DNA of 5,536 bases, taken from positions 1 to 5,536 of the forward strand of contig JASHVW010000412.1 in NCBI GenBank assembly GCA_030044395.1, given 5' to 3'. The translations under genes and the position numbers were made by a program. The DNA is from Verrucomicrobiia bacterium (lineage in GTDB: Bacteria; Verrucomicrobiota; Verrucomicrobiia; Limisphaerales; UBA11358). Positions 1 to 5,511 of this stretch are shown here, piece after piece; within the stretch, counting starts at the first letter, position 1; each line of letters opens with the position of its first letter. The notes below the pieces were generated by a model. That model did not search any database, had not been told where the DNA came from, and saw nothing but the letters and a program-made list of their open reading frames with translations.

Positions 1-17
1 AGTTTCCCATTGGCCAT
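1..17 (-). CDS. Possible start of a further leftward gene (partial)
   Basis: Read leftwards, 21 bases after the dapF stop there is an ATG at 17-15 opening a frame M-A-N-G-K that runs off the window edge. A GGAG lies about 13 bases before it, longer than the ideal spacing. The position right behind dapF would suit a co-transcribed gene of the same pathway, such as dapA or dapB. Five codons cannot identify a product, and the start itself is only a guess. Confidence 0.25.
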
Positions 18-38
18 CTTGACGGCAGGTCTCCGAAT

Positions 39-902
39 CTAGCCTTTCGGCCCCTCCGCCACGTGAATCACTTCTTTGGCGAGAATCCCGTCGGCCACTT
101 TCGTCACGCCGCCGGTCATTCGGATGGAATATCCGTCGCCAATTTCGATCCGGATTTTTCCACCCGGCATGTGGACGATCACGTCCCGGTCAACAAGGCC
201 AAGCCTGTGGGCAACCGCCGCCGCCGCGCCGCTGCTGCTCCCGCTCGCCAGCGTGTATCCTGCGCCCCGCTCCCATATCTCAATCTGAATATTTTGACGG
301 TCCACCACTTTCAGCAATTGCACGTTCGTCCGATTCGGAAAACGCGCGTGCGTTTCCAGCAACGGCCCGATTTGTCTCGCGAAATCCGGGCTGATCTTCG
401 GCAGCGGCAGGACGCAATGCGGATTGCCAATTGTGGCGGAGCAAAAATTAAACCGCTCGCCGCGCAAATGAATCGGCTCATTGATGACTTCCCGGCGCGG
501 CCCGGCCACGGGAATCTCGTCGCTCCAAAAGCTCACGTTCCCCATTTCCACCCGCACCGTCTGGCCCTTTTCCAAAACCGTCGAGTGTACGATGCCACCC
601 GGCGTCTCGATCTTGAATTCGCCGTTGCGCACGATCTTTTTGTCCCATAAATACCGCGAAAAAATTCGCAGGCCGTTTCCGCTCTTCTCCGCTTCACTGC
701 CGTCGGGATTATAAATCCGCAGCGCGCATTTCGCCTTTTTGGATGGCAAAGGCCCAAGCAGAATTCCGTCCGAGCCGATCCCGAAATTTCGATGACAAAT
801 CGTTTTGACCAGTTCCGGTGTAAGTGGCAATGGCCAATCCCCGGGGTCAAGAACGATATAATCGTTGCCCAGCGCGTGATATTTTGAAAATGCAAAACGC
901 AT
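39..902 (-). CDS. dapF: Diaminopimelate epimerase homologue with both catalytic cysteines replaced by serine
   Basis: DapF is a cytoplasmic, PLP-independent racemase converting LL- to meso-diaminopimelate for lysine and peptidoglycan. The 287-residue product has the family length and its motifs in order: HALGNDY (9-15), RNFGIGSDG (38-46), YNPDGS (64-69), SGNGLR (74-79), IGNPHCV (158-164), FPNRTN (188-193), ERGAG (211-215) and the ligand-binding loop GSSSGA (221-226). The family uses two cysteines as acid/base, in CGNG and in ACGTGA. Here Ser74 (AGC) and Ser220 (AGC) occupy those places, while the substrate-binding Asn and Arg residues remain. Four other Cys (36, 59, 154, 163) lie elsewhere. 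The ATG at 902-900 puts the conserved N-terminus a few residues in, as usual. An in-frame ATG at 980 would add 26 unconserved residues but overlaps the pyrD stop as ATGA. It is probably co-transcribed with pyrD. The family is certain. Epimerase activity and substrate are not: it could be an inactive or re-specialised member. Confidence 0.9.
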   Translation of the reverse strand: MRFAFSKYHALGNDYIVLDPGDWPLPLTPELVKTICHRNFGIGSDGILLGPLPSKKAKCALRIYNPDGSEAEKSGNGLRIFSRYLWDKKIVRNGEFKIETPGGIVHSTVLEKGQTVRVEMGNVSFWSDEIPVAGPRREVINEPIHLRGERFNFCSATIGNPHCVLPLPKISPDFARQIGPLLETHARFPNRTNVQLLKVVDRQNIQIEIWERGAGYTLASGSSSGAAAAVAHRLGLVDRDVIVHMPGGKIRIEIGDGYSIRMTGGVTKVADGILAKEVIHVAEGPKG

Positions 903-976
903 TGTGGGAAAATAGCCCACTTTTTCCCCACTACAAAGCGCAAATCCGCGTATTCCTCCTGTCCGTCCCGGCGGAA

Positions 977-2092
977 TCATTGAAAAGTGTCTCTGCCAAT
1001 AATCTCCTTCAGCTCCTCAACCCCCTCCTTCTCCATCCTCAATACCAGGTCGCAAAGGATTTCTTTGGCGAGGCCGGGACCCTCAAAGACCAGCCCCGTG
1101 TAAACTTGGACCAGGCTCGCGCCGGCGCAAATCTTTTCCCACGCGTCGTCTGCGCTGAAGACGCCGCCCACACCGATGATCGGCAATTGCCCGCGCGTTT
1201 GTTTGAAGATATGCCGGATGATTTCGGTGCTCCGGGCGCGCAGTGGTTTCCCGCTCAGACCGCCTGTCTCGGAATAAATTTTCTCGAGGGTCAGGTCTCC
1301 GGTAGGCGGACGCGAAAGGGTGGTGTTGGTGGCGACAATCCCGGAAATGTCATGGGGCGTCGCCAACTCCAGGACTTCGTCAATCGCCTCCAAGGAAAGG
1401 TCGGGCGCGATCTTGACCAGAACTGGTTTGACGGGTGGCGCACCCGTCGCCGGGCGTTGCGCCTCCCGGATGGCCGCCAGAATTTCGGCCAGCGCCGCCT
1501 TGTCCTGCAACTGCCGCAAACCGGGCGTGTTCGGCGAGCTGACGTTGATCACAAAAAAATCGGCGCTCTCCCTCAAGACGCGAAATGATTTGGCGTAATC
1601 TTCCGCCGCACTTTCCAACGGCGTGATTTTTGATTTGCCCAGATTGATCCCCACCGGATGGCTCGGCCAGCAGCCCCGTTCTTTCCATTCGCCAAGCTTC
1701 CGGGCCATCGCTTCCGCGCCGGGATTATTGAAGCCCATGCGGTTGATGATCGCGCCGTCGTAGACAACCCGGAAAAGTCGCGGTCGGGGATTGCCGGGTT
1801 GCGCGTGCCAGGTGACCCCGCCCAGTTCGCAAAAACCGAAGCCAAGTTTTTCCCAGATCGGAACGGCATCGCCCGCTTTGTCCATGCCCGCGGCAAGACC
1901 GACTGGATTTGGAAACTTCAAGCCAAACAGCCCGATCGGCAATTCCGGCGCGCGAAAAAACCTTTTAACGCCATCGCGGGCAAGCCCGCTTCGGCTGGCG
2001 CGCGCAAGGCAACGCATTGTGAAATCGTGGGCGCGTTCCGCATCCCGGGCGAAAAGAACGGGCCGGACAATTTTGTGATAGAACCAGTTCAC
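977..2092 (-). CDS. pyrD: Dihydroorotate dehydrogenase (quinone), class 2
   Basis: Class 2 enzymes are FMN flavoproteins on the inner face of the cytoplasmic membrane that oxidise dihydroorotate to orotate and pass electrons to quinone, the fourth step of UMP synthesis. From a GTG start the product has 371 residues. An N-terminal amphipathic stretch WFYHKIVRPVLF...ERAHDF (3-24) is typical of the membrane/quinone-binding helices. Then come VGLAAGMDK (64-72, FMN-contacting Lys), GNPRPRLFR (100-108), INRMGFNN (116-123), NVSSPNTPGLR (183-193, Ser186 as the class 2 catalytic base), VLVKIAPD (224-231), ATNTT (254-258), TGGLSG (276-281), GVGG (307-310) and YTGLVFEGPG (331-340). All key residues are present. 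The frame stays open to an ATG at 2224, but those 44 extra residues are low-complexity and cover a DNA palindrome, so I prefer the GTG at 2092-2090, which matches where family members begin. No good Shine-Dalgarno site is visible. dapF follows at once. Confidence 0.95.
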   Translation of the reverse strand: MNWFYHKIVRPVLFARDAERAHDFTMRCLARASRSGLARDGVKRFFRAPELPIGLFGLKFPNPVGLAAGMDKAGDAVPIWEKLGFGFCELGGVTWHAQPGNPRPRLFRVVYDGAIINRMGFNNPGAEAMARKLGEWKERGCWPSHPVGINLGKSKITPLESAAEDYAKSFRVLRESADFFVINVSSPNTPGLRQLQDKAALAEILAAIREAQRPATGAPPVKPVLVKIAPDLSLEAIDEVLELATPHDISGIVATNTTLSRPPTGDLTLEKIYSETGGLSGKPLRARSTEIIRHIFKQTRGQLPIIGVGGVFSADDAWEKICAGASLVQVYTGLVFEGPGLAKEILCDLVLRMEKEGVEELKEIIGRDTFQ

Positions 2093-2156
2093 TCGAAAAC
2101 CGTGTTCAGGTTGCCAGCAATCGGCCCGAATTTCCAAACTTATTGAACTTTGGGGG

Positions 2157-2176
2157 CGCGGACCGCCGGGTCCGCG
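2157..2176. repeat. GC-rich palindrome, 8-bp stem with GCCG loop, upstream of pyrD
   Basis: CGCGGACC (2157-2164) and GGTCCGCG (2169-2176) are perfect inverted copies around a 4-base loop. It lies about 65 bases upstream of the pyrD GTG start, in the divergent intergenic region. It could be an unpaired member of a dispersed intergenic repeat, an RNA hairpin in the pyrD leader, or a protein-binding site. Neither side has a T-run, so a terminator is unlikely. Confidence 0.6.
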
Positions 2177-2198
2177 AGTTGAAGGCCGCGAAAATGCT

Positions 2199-2227
2199 TT
2201 GACACCACCATCACCGTTGTGCATACG
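2199..2227 (+). promoter_or_regulatory. Candidate sigma70-type promoter for the regulator gene
   Basis: A perfect TTGACA (2199-2204) is followed after 17 bases by CATACG (2222-2227), which matches the -10 consensus at only 3 of 6 positions. Transcription would begin near 2234, upstream of all possible starts of the regulator gene. The -35 and spacing are good and the -10 is weak, so this is only a candidate. Confidence 0.35.
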
Positions 2228-2274
2228 TTTGTTCCTGACCGGTGTCTTTTTATTTGCCCGGTAGTGACAGAATC

Positions 2275-3381
2275 ATGGAACATAATGACAATATCATGTC
2301 AAAGAGAACTCAAGTAACGACCGCAACCCCAACCGGCAACTCCGTCAGGAGACGGCGGTCCGCGCGCCTCTGGTCGCAGGCGGACCTCGCGGGACGTGCC
2401 GGAATCTCGCGCGCCGCCGTCAGCGCCATTGAGGGCGGACACCTGTCGCCCTCCGTCAACACGGCGCTCGCGCTGGCAGCCGTGTTCGAGTGTTCGGTCG
2501 AGGAATTGTTCGGCCGCGCCAAATCGCCGTTGATGGCCGGTCCCGGCTGGGCGTGGACTCCTCGCACTGCAACCACCCGCTTTTGGGAGGCCGAAATCGC
2601 CCGCCGCCGGTTGTTGTATCCCGTCGAAGCCGCAGCCTTGAATCCCACCCCGCATGACGGCGTCTCGCAAAATGGCGTGTTGCGTGAATATTCACCCGCG
2701 CCGGCGGAAACGACCCTGGTCATCGCCTCGTGCGATCCGGCGGCCGGCCTGCTCGCAACGGAATATGCCAGAACTTCCGGTTTCCGGATGCTGGTTTTCC
2801 CGCGCGGCGGTCGCGCGGCGTTGGAGCTTCTGCAACAACACCGCGTTCACGTCGCCGGATTGCACTTTTCGACGGATCAAATGCCGGACCGAAACGTGGA
2901 AATGGTGGGCCGCATCCTCGCCGCGGATTGTCGTTTGCTGCGGCTGGCTGGATGGCAGAGCGGCATCGCGCTCGCAAGCCACGACCGCTCGCGCTCGGCG
3001 GAATCCGTCGCCCGGCGGCATTTGCGCTGGGCCGCGCGCGAGCCGGGTTCAGCCGCGCGCGAATGTCTGGATGAACTCCTGGGCCGGCGCCGCTTCGAAG
3101 GTCGCGAAGTCAATGGGCACGCCTCGGTGGCCGAGGCGGTTCGCAGCGGTTGGGCCCAGGCCGGCGTTTGTGTCCGCTTCTGCGCCGAGGAAGCCGGCTT
3201 GAATTTTTTGCCGGTGCGCACCGAGCATTTCGATCTTTGTTTTCACGCCGCGTTTCAACACGACCCGCGCCTTCAGGCCCTCGTCCGGCTCCTGCGCGCT
3301 CGCGCCTGGCGGCAGCTTGCCGGCGAATTGCCCGGGTACGATGCGCGGGAAACGGGCGAAATGCTTTCGTTCGAAACTTAA
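2275..3381 (+). CDS. One-component transcriptional regulator: XRE-type HTH plus periplasmic-binding-protein-like domain
   Basis: From the ATG at 2275 the product has 368 residues. Residues about 24-80 form a Cro/C1-type helix-turn-helix: RRRRSARLWSQADLAGRAGI, then the recognition helix SRAAVSAIEGG (45-55), then the usual tail with SVNTALALAAVF and VEELF. Residues about 146-352 resemble the PBP-like/substrate-binding domain found in molybdate-type regulators (PF12727-like). Its recognisable pieces are TLVIASCDPAAGLL (147-160), a middle helix-rich part, and HASVAEAVRSGWAQAGVCVR (282-301) followed by GLNFLPVRTEHFDL. Such proteins bind a small ligand in the cytoplasm and switch DNA binding. The ligand here is unknown, and molybdate is only the family precedent. 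Other possible starts are GTG 2242 and ATG 2296; none has a clear Shine-Dalgarno site and all keep the HTH intact. The gene lies 49 bases before the outer-membrane protein gene on the same strand, suggesting local control of that gene. Confidence 0.88.
   Translation: MEHNDNIMSKRTQVTTATPTGNSVRRRRSARLWSQADLAGRAGISRAAVSAIEGGHLSPSVNTALALAAVFECSVEELFGRAKSPLMAGPGWAWTPRTATTRFWEAEIARRRLLYPVEAAALNPTPHDGVSQNGVLREYSPAPAETTLVIASCDPAAGLLATEYARTSGFRMLVFPRGGRAALELLQQHRVHVAGLHFSTDQMPDRNVEMVGRILAADCRLLRLAGWQSGIALASHDRSRSAESVARRHLRWAAREPGSAARECLDELLGRRRFEGREVNGHASVAEAVRSGWAQAGVCVRFCAEEAGLNFLPVRTEHFDLCFHAAFQHDPRLQALVRLLRARAWRQLAGELPGYDARETGEMLSFET
2286..2301. promoter_or_regulatory. Possible operator: TGACA inverted repeat
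   Basis: TGACA (2286-2290) and TGTCA (2297-2301) are inverted copies separated by 6 bases, and a further direct TGACA lies at 2265-2269. They sit at the beginning of the regulator gene, where an autoregulatory XRE protein could bind. Five-base arms occur easily by chance, so confidence is low. Confidence 0.25.
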
Positions 3382-3430
3382 TCCGATTCGCCGTAGCCAA
3401 ACCAAACCCCATCCTGAACCAGATCAAAAA

Positions 3431-4348
3431 ATGAAAATCAATATCGTCAACCCTGTTCGAAGTGGCGCGCCATGGCGGCGCGCCGCTTCCGGATTATTGC
3501 CGGTCATCACCTTGCTCGCCGTTCTCGTTTCCCTGCCGTCTCTCGCCGACGACAGCCTGACGAATTCTTCTCCCAATCCCGTCGCGAACTATTTTATAAA
3601 CTGGTTTCCGCGCGTCACTCAAATTCAATCCGAGCAACCCCGCTGGGTCACGCCTCTCGTCACCGTCACGCCGCGCCTCGAAGAAGAGTTTCGCTACGAC
3701 CAATTATGGCAGACCAAGGAAAATCACGCTTCAGTGGATGACTATGGTTACAACAAGGGACTGGAACTCATCCCCTTTGATCCGGTCGAAATCATCATTG
3801 GCGTCCCCGGCTATGAACAACAGAACCGGAACCCCCGCCAGTTCGGTTGGGCAGATGAGAGCTTCCTTGTCAAATACCGGATCATCGCCGGTAACGCCGA
3901 CAACGGCAATTATATCCTCACCGCCTTCATGGGCCTGTCCGTTCCCAGTGGAAGCGACTCCTTTTCCTCTGAACATTATGATTTTACACCAACCATTGCC
4001 GGCGGCAAGGGATGGGGGAATTTCGACATCCAAAGCACTTTGGGATTTTCCGTGCCTGATAATGGGTTCGTCCACTCCGGCTCCGGGAATTCGCTCGCAT
4101 CCAATACGACTTTTCAATATCGCGTGGACAAATTCTTCTGGCCCGAAGTCGAAGCCAACTACACCTACTGGCCCAGTGGCGAACACGAAGGGCTGAACCA
4201 GCTGCTCCTCACTCCAGGGCTGATGATCGGACGAATTCCCATTTCAGGCCGCGTCGGAATCACCTTCGGCCTGGGATGTCAATTCCCCGTCACCGACCAC
4301 GCGACCGTTCATCGCAACGTCATCTTTTCGGGACGAATTCCGTTTTGA
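3431..4348 (+). CDS. Outer-membrane beta-barrel protein, phenol-degradation MetA/transporter-like
   Basis: The 305-residue product starts at an ATG. It has a Sec-type signal peptide: a basic n-region with R16-R17, a hydrophobic core GLLPVITLLAVLVSL (21-35), and probable cleavage after SLA39. The mature part is rich in alternating aromatic and polar strands, with glycine turns such as GGKGWGNFDI and LGFSVP. It ends in Ile-Pro-Phe, the terminal-Phe signature recognised by the outer-membrane assembly machinery. The strand pattern (FLVKYRI, YILTAFMGLSVPSG, DFTPTIAGGKGWG, EVEANYTYWPSG, GLMIGR, GRVGITFGLG) resembles the PF13557-type 'MetA-pathway of phenol degradation' or generic 'transporter' family, whose real substrates are mostly unknown. 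The ribosome-binding site is weak. The gene follows the regulator by 49 bases with no terminator, so co-transcription is likely. The role is probably small-molecule passage across the outer membrane; the solute cannot be told. Confidence 0.8.
   Translation: MKINIVNPVRSGAPWRRAASGLLPVITLLAVLVSLPSLADDSLTNSSPNPVANYFINWFPRVTQIQSEQPRWVTPLVTVTPRLEEEFRYDQLWQTKENHASVDDYGYNKGLELIPFDPVEIIIGVPGYEQQNRNPRQFGWADESFLVKYRIIAGNADNGNYILTAFMGLSVPSGSDSFSSEHYDFTPTIAGGKGWGNFDIQSTLGFSVPDNGFVHSGSGNSLASNTTFQYRVDKFFWPEVEANYTYWPSGEHEGLNQLLLTPGLMIGRIPISGRVGITFGLGCQFPVTDHATVHRNVIFSGRIPF
3464..3484. repeat. Twin GGCGCGCC palindromes in the signal-peptide coding region
   Basis: Two identical 8-base self-complementary GGCGCGCC blocks (3464-3471 and 3477-3484) flank ATGGC. 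They can pair to a very stable hairpin with a 5-base loop about 35 bases into the message. The block codes for part of the n-region (G-A-P-W-R-R-A). Confidence 0.7.
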
Positions 4349-4376
4349 ATCATCCCCTCGGAGCGATTCAAACATT

Positions 4377-4404
4377 GGCGCGTCCGGGCACGCGCCGGGA
4401 CAAT
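4377..4404 (+). terminator. Weak candidate terminator after the outer-membrane protein gene
   Basis: GGCGCGT (4377-4383) pairs perfectly with ACGCGCC (4390-4396) around a 6-base loop, 28 bases after the stop codon. The T-run (TTTT, 4403-4406) is short and comes 6 bases after the stem, so termination would be inefficient if it occurs at all. Confidence 0.3.
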
Positions 4405-4658
4405 TTTGAAGGACGGTTTTGGAGAATTCGCCGCCACGCCATTAACATGTTATTGCCGCAGCGAATGGCGTCCGGCGACGCAAGGATTCCATTTCGGCTT
4501 TGCGTTGCCCATGTTGGTTGCATGCTTGATGGTCACGGCTGTTCCCTGGCATGCACGCGCCTCCCAATTTCTTCCGGCAAAATTTCATGGACATTATTGA
4601 AAAAATCCGGAGACAGCCGGAATTATCCTGGCGCGCCAGCAGTTGCTCGCGCTCCCGA

Positions 4659-4699
4659 CAGGACGGGCTAAAATGAAAATCTTCAACTCGCCCGTCCTG
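4659..4699 (+). promoter_or_regulatory. Perfect 10-bp hairpin with an ATG in its loop
   Basis: CAGGACGGGC (4659-4668) and GCCCGTCCTG (4690-4699) are perfect inverted copies around a 21-base loop. The loop holds an ATG (4673-4675) opening a 26-codon frame to 4753, and the left arm contains AGGA at a workable distance from it. The pairing would hide that site. No T-run follows, so it is not an ordinary terminator. Function is unknown. Confidence 0.5.
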
Positions 4700-4714
4700 C
4701 ATGCGCGGATGGAA

Positions 4715-4744
4715 CCCGGGGGTATTCACCCCGGGGGTGTTCAC
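4715..4744. repeat. Two tandem copies of a 15-bp GC-rich unit
   Basis: CCCGGGGGTATTCAC (4715-4729) is followed directly by CCCGGGGGTGTTCAC (4730-4744), differing at one base. Each copy, with the bases that follow it, contains a short inverted repeat (GGGT then ACCC around four bases), so each can form a small hairpin. The unit is five codons long and keeps frame (PGGIH, PGGVH) in the tiny frame 4673-4753. Confidence 0.8.
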
Positions 4745-4788
4745 CCTATTTGATCTCCTCCGATTTTCAGCCAGACTCTCAGGGTACG

Positions 4789-4835
4789 ATCGGGTGTTTG
4801 CCGAATTGAAGTATTCGTTCCTCAAACACCCTGAT
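4789..4835 (+). promoter_or_regulatory. Two-tier leader hairpin upstream of the secreted-protein gene
   Basis: GGGTGTTTG (4792-4800) pairs perfectly with CAAACACCC (4823-4831). With one bulged T the stem extends by ATC/GAT to 4789 and 4835. Inside the loop, CGAAT (4802-4806) pairs with ATTCG (4813-4817). A T-rich tail (TTGTTTTAAC) follows, so it could act as an attenuator or terminator. The start codon is only 32 bases further on, too close to fit a separate promoter, which favours a leader element of the same message. Confidence 0.5.
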
Positions 4836-4867
4836 TGTTTTAACAAGCAAACAAAAGGAGTAATAAC

Positions 4868-5455
4868 ATGAAAAACACGAAATTGTTCATTGCCGCCGCA
4901 GCGATTGTTGCGCAATTGGCCGCAGTTTCAACCACCAACGCCCAAGACGTGAGCGCCTTTGTAACTGGCGTCGCCATTTCTACCAACAGCGATGGCAACC
5001 TCACCTATCGCCCCTTCGGGAACGAAACCCTCATCAAGGATTGCGCGACTGAAATGGGCGTTACCAACCTGACGGGATTGCACCTCGTCTATGACGTGAG
5101 TTCCAACACCCTTGACGTCGTGAGTGGAACCAATGACACCCTGGTCTGCACTTCGTTGTCCTTCTCGGGCGGCGTTTCCTTGAGCAACACGAACGGAACC
5201 AGGAGCGAGAGCCAGTTCTGGGCATATTGGGGAACCGACTCGCTGCCCAGCGGTACCCTCACCGCCACCGAACTGCTCCTCACCTACGGCGCTTTGGCCA
5301 CAAACACCAGCTTCTATCTGTCTGGACAATTGCAATTCGCATTGCCCGGCAGCGGCACTAACCCGCCAACCATCTATCAGGCCAGTCTCACGGCCGGACC
5401 ACGGTTGTTCGTTCCGGTTATCTCTCCAGTCTCTTCACCGCCGCACAGACCGTAA
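4868..5455 (+). CDS. Small secreted protein of unknown function, possibly frameshifted at its C-terminus
   Basis: The ATG follows a strong AAAAGGAG Shine-Dalgarno site (4853-4860) by 7 bases. The 195-residue product begins with a clear Sec signal peptide: K2-K5 basic end, hydrophobic core LFIAAAAIVAQLAAV (6-20), likely cleavage after TNA25. The mature part is rich in Ser, Thr, Asn and Gly with alternating beta-strand patterns (LHLVYDVSSNTLDVV, LSFSGGVSLSN, TATELLLTYGA, FYLSGQLQFAL). It looks like an extracellular or periplasmic beta-rich domain. I recognise no family, catalytic motif, lipobox or membrane anchor. The last 18 residues (PRLFVPVISPVSSPPHRP) are proline-rich and unlike the rest. 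The -1 frame from about 5398 instead continues for 30 residues of strand-like sequence (TTVVRSGYLSSLF...) to a TGA at 5488-5490, so a one-base loss near 5394-5402 is suspected. If repaired, the protein would be about 207 residues. Confidence 0.75.
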   Translation: MKNTKLFIAAAAIVAQLAAVSTTNAQDVSAFVTGVAISTNSDGNLTYRPFGNETLIKDCATEMGVTNLTGLHLVYDVSSNTLDVVSGTNDTLVCTSLSFSGGVSLSNTNGTRSESQFWAYWGTDSLPSGTLTATELLLTYGALATNTSFYLSGQLQFALPGSGTNPPTIYQASLTAGPRLFVPVISPVSSPPHRP

Positions 5456-5511
5456 CGCTGTCGTCACTTGCTATTGCGATTGAATCCTGACATCGAGAGG
5501 AGCCATCAAAA

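Larger units (their letters stand above)
4349..4867. other. 519-base region without a convincing gene, rich in hairpins and a tandem repeat
   Basis: No open frame here has a recognisable family. From left to right it holds a GC-rich hairpin (4377-4396) and a segment that reads like a signal peptide without a good start (about 4486-4560: FALPMLVACLMVTAVPW then HARAS). After these come two tiny frames joined by ATGA (4587-4676 and 4673-4753) and a 10-bp-stem hairpin (4659-4699). It ends with a 15-bp tandem repeat (4715-4744) and the leader hairpin of the next gene (4789-4835). It may be a decayed gene followed by a regulatory leader. Confidence 0.6.

Noticed and set aside
824..1588. 254-codon plus-strand frame opposite pyrD and dapF
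   Set aside because: It is antisense to two well-supported genes. Its length follows from the GC-rich codons of pyrD, and the protein shows no family pattern.
2093..2224. Longer pyrD start at the ATG at 2224
   Set aside because: The extra 44 residues are low-complexity, cover a palindrome, and precede the point where class 2 enzymes begin; the GTG at 2092 fits the family better.
3473..3496. Twin-arginine (Tat) export signal in the outer-membrane protein
   Set aside because: There is an R-R pair before the hydrophobic core, but the rest of the Tat motif (S/T before, x-F-L-K after) is missing, and beta-barrel proteins are exported unfolded by Sec.
4276..4671. 131-codon frame overlapping the end of the outer-membrane protein gene
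   Set aside because: It starts inside a real gene in another frame; Arg/Pro/Ser-rich shadow composition and no motif.
4715..4744. CRISPR-like repeat
   Set aside because: The two 15-bp units are directly adjacent with no spacer, so this is a simple tandem repeat.
4442..4915. 157-codon minus-strand frame
   Set aside because: It runs through the tandem repeat and leader hairpins, overlaps the start of the well-supported secreted-protein gene, and shows no recognisable domain.
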